Shown here in pieces: positions 26,798 to 36,792 of a stretch of DNA of 64,000 bases. The stretch comes from Oscillatoriophycideae cyanobacterium NC_groundwater_1537_Pr4_S-0.65um_50_18. Lineage in GTDB: Bacteria; Cyanobacteriota; Cyanobacteriia; Elainellales; Elainellaceae. Numbering within the stretch: the first letter of the stretch is position 1; every line of letters begins with the position of its first letter. Made by a program: the position numbers and the translations under genes. The notes under the pieces are model-generated. The model ran no database searches and had not been told where the DNA came from. It worked only from the letters and a program-made list of their open reading frames with translations. The stretch covers positions 32,659 to 96,658 of the forward strand of contig JACQYI010000014.1 in NCBI GenBank assembly GCA_016208305.1. The letters run 5' to 3'.

Positions 26798-26878
26798 AAA
26801 CATGAGCAATACTTATCTTTATAGAGTGTGAGGGTTACTCATGTTTTGTCAAGTACACTGTGAGCAGTGCTCATGTTT
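26798..26878. promoter_or_regulatory. repeated operator half-sites upstream of tetR gene
   Basis: AAACATGAG (26798-26806) is inverted to CTCATGTTT at 26838-26846 and again at 26870-26878. TGAGCAGTGCTCA (26861-26873) is a perfect 13-bp palindrome about an unpaired central G. The set ends 25 bp before the tetR start and is a likely autoregulatory operator region. Confidence 0.65.
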
Positions 26879-26902
26879 TATTTGAGATAAGGACTGTTCC
26901 AA

Positions 26903-27601
26903 GTGTCTAACAACTCATCTAGCCCGACTGGAATGCGTCGCCAACCACGCCAAGCCCGCAGCCAAGAAAGGGTTAACCGCATTCTGGATGTGGCAGAAGA
27001 ATTGTTTATTGAAGAGGGCTATAACGCCACGACGACCAATGCGATCGCTAAGCGGGCTAAAGTGGCGATCGGGTCGCTTTACCAGTTTTTCCCTGATAAG
27101 ACATCGATTCTGCAAGGTTTAGCCCTGCGCTATAACGAATTGCTGTACCAGCGACTATCAGAGTTAAACACAGAGGCGCTAGTAACTTTACCGCTGACAG
27201 TTTATGTGGATCAAATGATTGATGCGACTGATCAATTTTTCACAGATTATCCTGGCTACTACGCCATCTTCATGCCGCTGCAAGGCACAATACCAGAATT
27301 GCAAGAGATTGAAGCCGCAGCCGACGCACATCTGATTCAAAACATGGCAACCGAATTATCTCTGCGTAATGCAGGACTAGAATCTCCGGATTATGAAGCA
27401 ATCGCTTTTGTGCTGGTAAAGGCAATCGGAAACTTGCTGTGGCTAGCTCTAGGTCAAGAAAAACCGTTTCGGCAACGCTTAGTAACAGAAACGAAACGGC
27501 TTACTTTACACTACCTACAAAGCTATTTTTCATCAGAGTTCATTCCAGCTCATCAGGCTGAGGCAGGTGTTCTCCCTCCCCTGCCACATCACCCATTATG
27601 A
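26903..27601 (+). CDS. TetR/AcrR-family regulator
   Basis: A 232-residue protein with the TetR DNA-binding domain: RILDVAEELFIEEGYNATTTNAIAKRAKVAIGSLYQFFPDKTSIL. A ligand-binding helical domain follows (residues about 75-215). The start is GTG 26903 with AAGGA about ten bases upstream; ATG 26933 (MRRQPRQ) is an alternative. No co-oriented target lies next to it. The hybrid kinase gene downstream is convergent. Confidence 0.88.
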   Translation: MSNNSSSPTGMRRQPRQARSQERVNRILDVAEELFIEEGYNATTTNAIAKRAKVAIGSLYQFFPDKTSILQGLALRYNELLYQRLSELNTEALVTLPLTVYVDQMIDATDQFFTDYPGYYAIFMPLQGTIPELQEIEAAADAHLIQNMATELSLRNAGLESPDYEAIAFVLVKAIGNLLWLALGQEKPFRQRLVTETKRLTLHYLQSYFSSEFIPAHQAEAGVLPPLPHHPL

Positions 27602-27819
27602 GAAGCCACAATCCAACACCCGCATGGATTACGCGATCGCTTTTCTGAGATGCCGTAGCCTGCTTCTCGAAGAGTAGGCTTTACCCAATCTACAGTTCAT
27701 TCCACCTACCGACTTAGGTTGTCACAAAAACAACGCTAATCATTAACTTACGTATCCCTAAGCTGTCATCACAGGTCATGATATGTATTGCTTCTGGCAA
27801 TCGTCAACCAGAGTTGATA

Positions 27820-30564
27820 TTAGCTCTGGCAGCTTTGAATTAATCGAACAATGGACTCATCCTCAAACTCTTCCGCAAGCTGCAAAATCTTGTCAGCAAA
27901 AGCCATATATTTGACATTGAGATGCTTGAGCTGCTCTGCTTCACTTTTAATATCTACCACATAACCTGCTGTTGCCGCTTGATACAAATTCGCTAATTCT
28001 TCTGATGTAGGGATAACCATATCTACAGGCGAGTCTGTGGTCGTCGATGTCGGCATTTCAGAAGTGTTATCAGGTTGATAAACCCATTCCAACTGTGCAT
28101 GGTACTCCAATTGATCTAACAGGTCTGATGCTGCTACAGGCTTGGGTAGGAAATCGCTGTAGCCTGCATCAATACTCTGCTGTCGATCCATATTTGACAC
28201 ACTCGCGGAAGACGCAATGATTGGCGCATCTCGAAATGTGTCCAACTCTCGAAGTTCTCGAATCATCTCAAATCCGCTCATCACTGGCATCGCCAGATCA
28301 GAAATAATCAGATCGGGCTGATACGTTTTGGCTTTATCTAAGCCTTCTTGCCCATCGCTTGCCTCAATTAACTTGAAACCCAGCGGCTCTAGCAAATTAA
28401 CGATGACCGAACGGTTTTCCCAGCGATCGTCAACCACAAGAATAGTTCGCTGATTGCCTGAATAGCCTTTAATTTTCCCAATGTTTGTGATACTCCCGGA
28501 CTCGATCCAGTCATCGCTTAGAGTACACTCAATCTCAAACTCAAAGGTGCTGCCGACACCAAGCTCACTCTTCACATGGATCTGGCTATTCATTAGCTCA
28601 ACGATCGTTTGACTAATGGCAAGTCCTAGTCCTGTTCCTTCTGTTTGTAGCTTAGCTTTTTCAGTTTGTTCAAACGGCAGGAAGATCCGATCCAGATATT
28701 CAGGGGCAATGCCAACACCTGTATCTTGAATCATGAAATGAATACGAACAGCGGATGATTTAGATGGATTGGGGCGAACATTGACCTCTACAGTAACGCT
28801 ACCTTTAGAGGTAAATTTAATCGCATTACCAATTAAATTGATTAAAACTTGACGCAACCGCTTCTCATCAACCTCAACCCCTATAGGCAAATTGTCGGGA
28901 GGTTGGTAGGTAAACTGAAGTCTTTTTTGCTCTGCTTTAATACGGCAGATTTCTACAACTCCCTGTAGAAAGGCTGGTAGATGGATCAGGGTAGGAACCA
29001 GCTCTAATTTTCTTGCCTCAATCCTAGAAATGTCTAGTACATCATTGATCAGTGTAAGAAGATGAGAACCACATTGATAAATAATTTGGGAACTGTAGCG
29101 ATCTTTTTCGGGTAAGTTTGGTGAGCACTGTAGAATTTGGGCATAGCCTAGAATCCCATTGAGCGGAGTTCTTAGCTCATGACTAATGTTGGCCAAGAAT
29201 TCACTCTTAGCATGGTTAGCGGCATCCGCAGCATCCTTCGCTTCTCTCAGTTCTGTGGTACGTTCTTCAACTCGCTGTTCTAGATCTTCGTTGGTTTTCT
29301 CTAGTGTGGTAAAAGACTGTTGTAGTTGCCGCGCCATCTGGTTGAAGGATTGACCCAAACTGTCGAGTTCCCGAATCTCACTCACTGCGATCGACTGATC
29401 TAAATTCCCTGAGGCAATGGCTTGACTGGCCTGGTTTAATCGCAAAATGGGTTGGGCGATCCAGCGAGCAGTTACAATTCCCAAGCCACTCGCAACACCC
29501 AAAGCCGCTAAGCAAAGCAAAAGCGTAGTCCGGTTATTGGTATTAATCTGCTCCATAAAGTCAGATTCTGGTACGGTAACCACCACTAACCAATCCAGAT
29601 TCAGGTCATTCTTTAAAGGCGTGACTTTGATAAATTCACGATTGTTTTCAAACTCAAAGGTTGCTTCATGGCTGTCTTTGATGTTTTCAAAGCTGCCAAA
29701 CTGCTTCTGTAAATGTTCTGCGGTAGCTCGAATGAGGGTGTTTTCACTACTCAAAATGTTGAGCGGTTTCGGCTTGCCATTCTCCATAACGAATGGATCT
29801 TGATCTATCGAATGAGCAATCAGAGTTCCATCTCGTTCGATAATAAAGACCTCTCCTGACGAGCTAACGTTAAGATTGCTCAGAAAATCACTGACTTGAT
29901 CGAGGAAAACCTCAATCAGAAAAACGCCTTGTAGCTGCTTGGCCTCATTATAGATAGGCTGACTTAATGCCACAGCTACAACGGGATCATTTTGCCAGAT
30001 GTAAGCTTCGCCCCAAACGGCTTTACCCGCTTTAACGGGCTGGGTATACCAAATCTCCTCACGCGGATTCCAACTGTCATAGACTTTAACCACGCGAGTC
30101 CGATTTCCCGTCGCATCGGTAGCGTAGGTCAGATTTTTCCCGTTCGTTCTGGAAGAAATTTCATCGATCGTAATGCCTTGATCCTTGAGAAAATTTCCAG
30201 CTCCGGCAAACTCCCCATTTGTCAGCGCATAGCCCAGGTAACTGATGTCATTAAAAGTATTGGCTTGTCTCCAGAAATACTGCCCTGCTTTCCCGTGATC
30301 TTGAAGATTGAGCTGCCCCAACTCGATCGCATCTAGATCGGTTTTCAAAACCTGTTGGGGAGTAGTAATAAACTCATCAACGTGCTGCTCAACTAGGCGT
30401 GAATTTTTGTCGATTAACTGCCCAGCGATTTGGTTGACTGCTTTCTGCCCATTTCTAAAGGAGAGCCATCCCGTTAAGCCAACCGCCGCAAAAATTTGCA
30501 GCAAAAAAGGGACGACTAAGACAAGATAGAGGGGCAATCTTTTGGAGACTTTACTAGCCGTCAT
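27820..30564 (-). CDS. hybrid sensor histidine kinase (Cache-HAMP-HisKA-HATPase-REC)
   Basis: A 914-residue membrane sensor. Order: membrane helix (YLVLVVPFLLQIFAAVGLTGWLSF), extracytoplasmic double-Cache region (about 45-340), second helix (TTLLLCLAALGVASGLGIVTA), HAMP, coiled coil, and HisKA with SEFLANISHELRTPLNG. The HATPase_c domain has NLIGNAIKF, DTGVGI and GTGLGL boxes. A receiver follows with LIISDLAMPVMSG, and then a C-terminal helical segment seen in related cyanobacterial hybrid kinases. It probably senses a small solute outside the cytoplasm. No response regulator is adjacent, so its output is unknown. Confidence 0.92.
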   Translation of the reverse strand: MTASKVSKRLPLYLVLVVPFLLQIFAAVGLTGWLSFRNGQKAVNQIAGQLIDKNSRLVEQHVDEFITTPQQVLKTDLDAIELGQLNLQDHGKAGQYFWRQANTFNDISYLGYALTNGEFAGAGNFLKDQGITIDEISSRTNGKNLTYATDATGNRTRVVKVYDSWNPREEIWYTQPVKAGKAVWGEAYIWQNDPVVAVALSQPIYNEAKQLQGVFLIEVFLDQVSDFLSNLNVSSSGEVFIIERDGTLIAHSIDQDPFVMENGKPKPLNILSSENTLIRATAEHLQKQFGSFENIKDSHEATFEFENNREFIKVTPLKNDLNLDWLVVVTVPESDFMEQINTNNRTTLLLCLAALGVASGLGIVTARWIAQPILRLNQASQAIASGNLDQSIAVSEIRELDSLGQSFNQMARQLQQSFTTLEKTNEDLEQRVEERTTELREAKDAADAANHAKSEFLANISHELRTPLNGILGYAQILQCSPNLPEKDRYSSQIIYQCGSHLLTLINDVLDISRIEARKLELVPTLIHLPAFLQGVVEICRIKAEQKRLQFTYQPPDNLPIGVEVDEKRLRQVLINLIGNAIKFTSKGSVTVEVNVRPNPSKSSAVRIHFMIQDTGVGIAPEYLDRIFLPFEQTEKAKLQTEGTGLGLAISQTIVELMNSQIHVKSELGVGSTFEFEIECTLSDDWIESGSITNIGKIKGYSGNQRTILVVDDRWENRSVIVNLLEPLGFKLIEASDGQEGLDKAKTYQPDLIISDLAMPVMSGFEMIRELRELDTFRDAPIIASSASVSNMDRQQSIDAGYSDFLPKPVAASDLLDQLEYHAQLEWVYQPDNTSEMPTSTTTDSPVDMVIPTSEELANLYQAATAGYVVDIKSEAEQLKHLNVKYMAFADKILQLAEEFEDESIVRLIQSCQS

Positions 30565-30844
30565 ATTTTTTAACTCTCAGGGATCTCAGAAGCATTCAAG
30601 TATCTTTCATAGATTGCCCAAAATTGGGGATCAGTTCACAGGAAGAAAATGTAGAACTGTAACTGTTAGCTCATGGCTCTAGCAGTCTGTCAATTATTAA
30701 CTAACGTGGTTGAGTGGTTGGAAAACCTCATCAATCCATCTACCCGCCAACTATTACGGAACTGACCCCTAGGAAAGTCTCTGTCAGGATTCTATTGGGG
30801 ATGCTTGGGCAGCTATGTCGTGTTCTAGACCTGTGGATAAAGAG

Positions 30845-31060
30845 CAAAATCAATGCCTACCGTAGGTATCTCCCCGAAATCGAGCAACAGATTACAGATA
30901 CGGCACTCAACGGTAGTGGCATTCGGGATACAGCACAGGTACTCAAAATGAGGCGAACCATGATGATTGAAGGGTTAAAAAAGATCGTCACCTTCAAGCA
31001 GTCAATGAAGCCCGTTTGGCAGTTGTTGAACTTACTCAAACCCTTACTCATTAGTAGTAA
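30845..31060 (+). pseudogene. IS1-type transposase remnant (InsA part)
   Basis: YLPEIEQQITDTALNGSGIRDTAQVL and, after a frame change, HLQAVNEARLAVVELTQTL match the N-terminal half of the IS1 transposase at 61654. The zinc-finger start and the whole InsB half are missing. A decayed insertion fragment. Confidence 0.75.
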
Positions 31061-31194
31061 GAGTGAGCTGTAATCGCGAAAGCATCGCAAAATTATCGCT
31101 AGTATCCCTCAAAAGTAAGAGATGAAAATAAGAAAATTTCTTTACAATTAGCGAGTAACTCTTAAAAATTTAACAAATCTTATTGGAGCGAAAC

Positions 31195-31341
31195 ATGATA
31201 GCCACTCAAAACGCCTCCACTCGTCATCCAGCGCGTTGTACTGCTGCTCTCAACGAGTCTACTCAGTCTGCTGCTATTCCAGCTTTGTTGTCCATTTCGA
31301 TCGCTCTCAATGTCAGCAGCGATCGCCTCATCAATCATTGA
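31195..31341 (+). CDS. possible 48-residue small protein
   Basis: ATG 31195 follows TTGGAGCG at a good distance and opens 48 codons (start MIATQNASTRHPARC, end SSDRLINH). It contains HIP1-type GCGATCGC. It lies 115 bp before the GH15 gene on the same strand and could be a leader or a small protein. No homologue recognised. The remainder of the 890-bp gap 30565-31455 holds only the IS1 remnant. Confidence 0.35.
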   Translation: MIATQNASTRHPARCTAALNESTQSAAIPALLSISIALNVSSDRLINH

Positions 31342-31455
31342 GCTTTTTCCGGTAGCGCGCCCGGTCAATGCGGCTGATGCTTTCTCAATCAACCTCTCAG
31401 GTTGTTCGGGATATTTTTCGATAGAACTGATACAAAATTTGGCTCAGGGCACTTG

Positions 31456-33234
31456 ATGACTGATATCTTTCCTCAAATTCGTGATTTAGCTATTATTGGC
31501 GATCGCCGTACCGCTGCCCTGCTAACGACTACTGGAACGATAGTTTGGTATTGTCCTGGCCGATTTGACAATCCCTCTTTATTCGCGAGTTTGCTAAGCC
31601 CCCAAGCTGGCTCTTGGTCATTACAGATTCCGGATGCGAGGTTTGTTAGTCGCCATTATTTAGGCGATAGCGGTGTTCTAGAAACAACACTGCGCACCCT
31701 CCAGGGTGAACTCAAAATTACAGATTGGATGTCGATCGGTGAAGGCACACCTAGAGGAATTTGTCGTCGCTTTTCTTCTGTGCCTGAGTTGCTCACCGTC
31801 TCACTGCAAGCGGCTCCAGGCTACGCTCAGCAGTCTCCTAACCTGCGATATCAGAATCAGGCGGTGCAAATCGACCGACATTATCTCTATTCATCGCATC
31901 CGCTCAAAATTGTTGACGAGAAAGCTGTTGAGTTCAGTATTCCACAAGGGGAAACAGGATGGGCCGTATTAGTCGATGAGCTCTTGGCAGGCGAGATTAC
32001 GCCTGATGATTGGCTTGAGACTACGCTGACTTGCTGGCAACAGATTGCTGCCCATGCAACCTATTCTGGCCCCTATGAGCAACAGATTGCTGCGTCAGTT
32101 CGTGTGCTGCGGCTACTTACCTATGAACCATCAGGGGGTGTCATTGCGGCTCCAACGATCGCTTTACCTGAGGTGATTGGTGGTAAGCGCAACTATGATT
32201 ACCGCTATGTCTGGTTAAGAGATGCTGGGATGATTGTGAGCGCGCTCACTCGGCTAGGTAGCGATGGCATGGAGGAGCGGCGATTCCTAGACTTCATTTG
32301 CCACTCTGAGCGTGATGGCAAACTGCCGCTGTATCCCTTTTCCACTATTACAGGACAGCCAGTACGGCCCGAGGAAACCCTTGACTTAAAAGGTTATCGC
32401 AGCAGTCAACCTGTGACGATCGGCAATCTTGCAAGAAACCAGCTCCAGCTTGATGCCTATGGCAATGTTTTGTTGGCTGCAAAGCTAATTTACAGCCGCT
32501 TTGAAACGCGCCAACATTGGACGCTGATTGCACAACTGGCTGATTTTTTGGCCGAACATTGGCATGAACCCGATCATGGTCTTTGGGAAGAACAGGTGCA
32601 GCGACATTACACATCCAGTAAAGTGATTGCAGCCTGCGGACTAGAATACATTGCTGAATTTGCCCAAACAGAAGCCCAAGCTCAACACTGGCGAACTGCC
32701 GCTCGCTCAATTCGAGGATTTGTGGCGCGAGAATGTTTGACTTCAGAGGGTGCTTATGCAGCGATCGCAGGAGGTGATGCGGTTGATCTGTCAGCTGCCT
32801 TGTTTCCAGTTTGGAGATACACTGCACCAGATTCGCAAGAGATGATAATGACTCTAAAAATTCTAGAGCGTGATTATAGTTCAGAGAATCTTTATCGACG
32901 GCATTTAGAACAGTTTGATTCTCAGCAAGAGGGCGTATTCCTAGCAGGTACATTTTGGGTCGCTCAATATTGGGTCATGCGTCGAGATTTTCCACGCGTT
33001 GAGGCCATTTTGAATGCTGCCTTGAAGTATGCCAATGACTTGGGACAGTTCGGAGAGGAGGCCGATCCACAAACAGGAGAAATGCTGGGAAATTTCCCCC
33101 AAAGCTTTGTTCATGCAGCGTTTATTGGTGCAGTCATTGATTTGAAAGCTGCCCTTGAGCCAAAGGAACCCCTTGAGTCAAAAGAACCCCTTGAATCAAA
33201 AGAACCCCACGATATTTGTGAAAAACAGCATTAG
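31456..33234 (+). CDS. glycoside hydrolase family 15 (glucoamylase/trehalase-like)
   Basis: A 592-residue protein: an N-terminal beta domain (IRDLAIIGDRRTAALLTTTGTIVWYCPGRFDNPSLFASLL) and an (alpha/alpha)6 barrel with YRYVWLRDAGMIVSALTRLG. Glu in GLWEEQVQRHYTSSKV and a later conserved region (LPQTGEM-like GEMLGNFPQSFVHAAFIGA) complete it. This is the GH15 architecture of bacterial glucoamylases and trehalases. The start ATG 31456 is chosen over an upstream TTG because homology begins at IRDLAI. The C-terminus carries three tandem 18-bp units giving EPKEPLESKEPLESKEP. First gene of a four-gene sugar-oxidation-like operon. Confidence 0.88.
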   Translation: MTDIFPQIRDLAIIGDRRTAALLTTTGTIVWYCPGRFDNPSLFASLLSPQAGSWSLQIPDARFVSRHYLGDSGVLETTLRTLQGELKITDWMSIGEGTPRGICRRFSSVPELLTVSLQAAPGYAQQSPNLRYQNQAVQIDRHYLYSSHPLKIVDEKAVEFSIPQGETGWAVLVDELLAGEITPDDWLETTLTCWQQIAAHATYSGPYEQQIAASVRVLRLLTYEPSGGVIAAPTIALPEVIGGKRNYDYRYVWLRDAGMIVSALTRLGSDGMEERRFLDFICHSERDGKLPLYPFSTITGQPVRPEETLDLKGYRSSQPVTIGNLARNQLQLDAYGNVLLAAKLIYSRFETRQHWTLIAQLADFLAEHWHEPDHGLWEEQVQRHYTSSKVIAACGLEYIAEFAQTEAQAQHWRTAARSIRGFVARECLTSEGAYAAIAGGDAVDLSAALFPVWRYTAPDSQEMIMTLKILERDYSSENLYRRHLEQFDSQQEGVFLAGTFWVAQYWVMRRDFPRVEAILNAALKYANDLGQFGEEADPQTGEMLGNFPQSFVHAAFIGAVIDLKAALEPKEPLESKEPLESKEPHDICEKQH

Positions 33235-33295
33235 TGAAAAATAGCACTGATGAAAATAGCTGGCGATTGATCTACTGCAATAAGGAATGAACTGA

Positions 33296-34837
33296 GTGAC
33301 AGACAACCATTATGATGTCGCCATCATCGGCACAGGCGCAGGAGGAGGAACTGTAGCACATCGTCTAGCTTCCAGTGGCAAGAAGATCTTAGTGCTGGAG
33401 CGTGGAACCTTTTTGCCAAGAGAAAAAGCCAACTGGGACGCAGCACAGGTCTTTAAACAAGAACGATATTTTAATACTGAAACCTGGTCTGATAAAGACG
33501 GCCAATCGCTGCGTCCGGCGGCTGGTTACTGGGTAGGGGGCAACACTAAGTTTTATGGCGGAACGCTGTTCCGGATGCGTGAACAAGAGTTTAATGCTGT
33601 TGTTCATAAAGGCGGAATTTCTCCAGAATGGTGTCTCAAATACAATGATTTTGAGCCATATTACTCTCAGGCCGAGCAACTCTACCAAGTTCATGGTCAG
33701 CGCGGACTTGACCCGGTGGAGCCTTGGTCAAATAACGAGTATCCTTTTCCAGCCATTAGTCATGAACCCCGAATTCAAGCAGTCCATAACGACCTAAAAG
33801 ACCAAGGACTGCACCCCTTTTATCTGCCAATGGCCATCAAATTAAATGAGGCACAACAGTTTTTGAGTGAGTGCATTCGCTGCGAAACCTGCGATGGTCA
33901 TCCTTGCTTAGCTCATGCCAAAGCGGATGCTGAAGTGATGGTGGTGCGTCCAGCCATGCAGCAGACCCATGTCACCCTACTCACCGAAGCTAAAGTCACT
34001 CGACTGCATACCAGTACTTCCGGTCGTGAAATCACAACTATTGAAACTGAAGTAGCAGGGGAAATCATGCAGTTTCAGGCAGATATTGTGATAGTTGCCT
34101 GTGGTGCAATTAACTCAGCCGCGTTGCTCTTGCGATCGGCCAATGACGCACATCCAAACGGTCTAGCCAATCGCTCTGATCAGGTCGGGCGGAACTTCAT
34201 GAAGCACAACTGTGGGGTAGTCATCGGGCTAATGCAGCCCGAAAACCTGACTGTGTTTCAAAAAACTCTGGGAATTAATGACTTTTATTGGGGTGAGCCT
34301 GATTTTCCTTACCCTATGGGACAAATCCAGCTTTCAGGCAAAGTCAATCAGGAGATGCTGATGAATGATGTGCCTCTCAAAACCACTGGTGTTGACGCTG
34401 AGACTGCTGCACGACACTCTGTTGATTGGTGGCTAATGGGGGAAGATTTGCCCGATCCAAACAACCGTGTCCGCATTAAGGGGGATAAAATTCATCTGGA
34501 TTACACCGAAAATAATACAGAGGCATTTAATCGTCTAATAGATCGCTGGATTGAGGTTTTAAAGTCGATCGATATTGATAAGGGCTTTATGAAACAATCC
34601 CTCTACTATCGCGCCAATTTTCCGTTGAAGTGGGTGGCTCATCAATGTGGAACCTGTCGCTTTGGGTTTGATCCAGACACTTCTGTTTTAGATGTCAACT
34701 GCCGCGCGCATGAGATTGATAATCTCTATGTTGTTGATAGCAGCTTCTTTGCTTCTAACACTGGCTCAAATCCCACCCTTACGGTTGTTGCCAACGCGTT
34801 ACGAGTTAGCGACCATTTACTCGGTCGCCTTAAATAG
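33296..34837 (+). CDS. GMC-family FAD oxidoreductase
   Basis: A 513-residue flavoprotein. The FAD site is DVAIIGTGAGGGTVAHRLA, then the GMC region GYWVGGNTKFYGG, a Cys-rich insert (CIRCETCDGHPC, residues about 197-208), and the C-terminal active region VAHQCGTCRFG and DSSFFASNTGSNPTLTVVANALR. It oxidises sugars or other alcohols and passes electrons to an acceptor. The Cys cluster could bind metal. GTG 33296 has AAGGA upstream. It lies between the GH15 and SDR genes on the same strand. Confidence 0.9.
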   Translation: MTDNHYDVAIIGTGAGGGTVAHRLASSGKKILVLERGTFLPREKANWDAAQVFKQERYFNTETWSDKDGQSLRPAAGYWVGGNTKFYGGTLFRMREQEFNAVVHKGGISPEWCLKYNDFEPYYSQAEQLYQVHGQRGLDPVEPWSNNEYPFPAISHEPRIQAVHNDLKDQGLHPFYLPMAIKLNEAQQFLSECIRCETCDGHPCLAHAKADAEVMVVRPAMQQTHVTLLTEAKVTRLHTSTSGREITTIETEVAGEIMQFQADIVIVACGAINSAALLLRSANDAHPNGLANRSDQVGRNFMKHNCGVVIGLMQPENLTVFQKTLGINDFYWGEPDFPYPMGQIQLSGKVNQEMLMNDVPLKTTGVDAETAARHSVDWWLMGEDLPDPNNRVRIKGDKIHLDYTENNTEAFNRLIDRWIEVLKSIDIDKGFMKQSLYYRANFPLKWVAHQCGTCRFGFDPDTSVLDVNCRAHEIDNLYVVDSSFFASNTGSNPTLTVVANALRVSDHLLGRLK

Positions 34838-34880
34838 TCTGTCCATTATTGATCTAATTCACTACTCAGGAGCTAATAGT

Positions 34881-35750
34881 ATGTCAAAAGAATTTCGCCC
34901 AACTGCCGATCAAATTCCAGCCCAAACATTGCCTTATCCTGCTAGTCAAGAGGATATGGTGCCTCAACCTGATAGTGATTTATCAAACTATCGAGCGGCT
35001 GGCAAGCTTAAAGGTAAAGTTGCTCTGATTACAGGCGGTGATTCTGGGATTGGTCGGGCTGTGGCGATCGCCTATGCGATGGAAGGGGCAGATGTTGCCA
35101 TTCTCTACAATGTGCATGATGACGATGCCACTGTAACTCAATCCAAAGTTGAGGAAAAGGGGCAGAAATGTCTCAAAATTCAAGCCGATGTACGTGATTC
35201 TCAGCAATGCTATGCGGCTGTACAGCAGACTATCGAAAAGTTTGGGCATCTCGATATTTTGGTCAACAACGCAGCTTACCAAATGGTACAGTTCAAGCTG
35301 GAAGATCTTTCTGAAGAGCAGTTTCGTCGTACTTTAGAAACTAATATCTTCGGCTATTTTTATATGGTCAAAGCTGCTCTACCTCATCTCAAAGAAGGCG
35401 ACTCCATCATTAATACCACCAGCATTTTGGGGCTAATTGGCAAAGAGTTTTTGGTTGATTATTCCACCAGTAAAGGGGCTGTTAACGCCTTTACTAAAGC
35501 GCTGGCGCAAAACCTTGCCGAACGGAAGATTCGCGTCAATGCAGTGGCTCCGGGACCTGTTTGGACACCAAATATTCCTGCCACGATGACGGCGGAGCAG
35601 GTTGATAATTTTGATGTAGATAATGCGATGAAGCGAGCTGGGCAGCCAGAAGAGTTGGCTCCTACTTACGTTTATTTTGCATCTGAAGATAGCAGCTTTA
35701 CGACTGGAGCAATTTTGGAAGTGACTGGGGGACAGGTTTCTAGCACATGA
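34881..35750 (+). CDS. short-chain dehydrogenase/reductase (YghA-like)
   Basis: A 289-residue SDR with an N-terminal extension. The NAD(P) loop is TGGDSGIGRAVA, followed by NNAAYQ, catalytic Ser in NTTSILG, YSTSK (Tyr and Lys) and APGPVWTP. It fits the glucose/aldehyde dehydrogenase-like group. ATG 34881 has AGGAG at the right distance. The earlier codons overlap the GMC gene and are not used. Its stop overlaps the next ATG (ATGA), so it is coupled to the VOC gene. Confidence 0.92.
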   Translation: MSKEFRPTADQIPAQTLPYPASQEDMVPQPDSDLSNYRAAGKLKGKVALITGGDSGIGRAVAIAYAMEGADVAILYNVHDDDATVTQSKVEEKGQKCLKIQADVRDSQQCYAAVQQTIEKFGHLDILVNNAAYQMVQFKLEDLSEEQFRRTLETNIFGYFYMVKAALPHLKEGDSIINTTSILGLIGKEFLVDYSTSKGAVNAFTKALAQNLAERKIRVNAVAPGPVWTPNIPATMTAEQVDNFDVDNAMKRAGQPEELAPTYVYFASEDSSFTTGAILEVTGGQVSST

Positions 35751-36691
35751 GTTCTATCCAAGTGGCTGCTGTTGAATCCGTGGGTATGACGGTCGCGCAC
35801 ATGGAGCGATCGCTAGAGTTCTACACGACTGTTCTAGATTTTAAGCAAGTCTTTGACGTCGAAGTTTCTGGTGATGAATACGATCGTCTGCTCGGCCTTT
35901 CTCATACTCGGCTGCGAGTCGTGCGACTGCAACTGGGCAATGAGATTCTAGAACTAACTGAGTATCTGAGTACGAAAGGTAGACCCATGCCTGCGGATTC
36001 GCGTAGTCATGATCAATGGTTTCAACATTTGGCGATCGTTGTCAGCAACATTGAGCAAGCATGTCAACGATTAGAGGCGTACCAAGTTCAACAAGTTTCG
36101 ATCGATCCTCAGACAATTCCTGAGTCTAATCCTGTCTCTGGTGGCGTTAAAGCGCTTTACTTTCAAGATCCAGATGGGCATAGGCTAGAACTCATTGAAT
36201 TTCCGCTGGATAAAGGCGAAGCGAAATGGCAGCAGTCGAATCAATTGTTTTTAGGAATTGACCACACGGCGATCGTAGTATTCAGTATAGAGACAAGTTT
36301 ACAGTTTTACCGAGACTGCTTAAAGCTAGAGCTAAAAACACAAAGTAAAAACTCTGGTACTGAGCAAGAGAACTTAAGTAAAGTGCAAGATGCAAAAGTT
36401 TGTGTGAGTAGTTTAAAAGCTTTAACAGGCTTAGGTATTGAGCTACTGGAATATTTAAAACCCTGCACTGGGCGACCCATGCCAGTTAATGTACAGCCTA
36501 ACGATGTATTTCATTGGCAGATAACGATCGCAGTCCCCGATGTGGCCATAGTCGCTCAACAGTTGCAGAGTAAAGGTTTTTTCTCGGCATCTTCTAAGGC
36601 TACCGTTATGCCAGACCTCACCCTAGGTTTCAAGCGTGGAATTTTAGTACGAGATCCTGACGGTCATGGAATTCGTCTAATTGAAAAGTAA
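35747..36691 (+). CDS. two-domain VOC (glyoxalase/dioxygenase fold) protein
   Basis: A 314-residue protein with two vicinal-oxygen-chelate domains (residues about 8-155 and 170-312). Each contains the beta-alpha-beta-beta-beta pattern and ends with DPDGHRLELIEF or DPDGHGIRLIEK. The Glu of these segments and His residues (FQHLAIV, GIDHTAIV) could form a metal site. It may handle reactive aldehydes or dihydroxy compounds made by the upstream oxidoreductases. The start overlaps the SDR stop. Confidence 0.88.
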   Translation: MSSIQVAAVESVGMTVAHMERSLEFYTTVLDFKQVFDVEVSGDEYDRLLGLSHTRLRVVRLQLGNEILELTEYLSTKGRPMPADSRSHDQWFQHLAIVVSNIEQACQRLEAYQVQQVSIDPQTIPESNPVSGGVKALYFQDPDGHRLELIEFPLDKGEAKWQQSNQLFLGIDHTAIVVFSIETSLQFYRDCLKLELKTQSKNSGTEQENLSKVQDAKVCVSSLKALTGLGIELLEYLKPCTGRPMPVNVQPNDVFHWQITIAVPDVAIVAQQLQSKGFFSASSKATVMPDLTLGFKRGILVRDPDGHGIRLIEK

Positions 36692-36711
36692 TAGGAGTGG
36701 CACGCGTTCTA

Positions 36712-36741
36712 ATTGACTGACAAAACTGCTGAAACCATGAA
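36712..36741. repeat. dispersed intergenic repeat, copy 2 (short)
   Basis: ATTGACTGACAAAACTGCTG then AAACCATGA match copy 1 at 2666. Only the first part of the element is recognisable. Confidence 0.45.
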
Positions 36742-36792
36742 TATGATTTTTTATAGGGTCTTAAGGTTGCTACTCAAAGATTTCAGTGAAAT

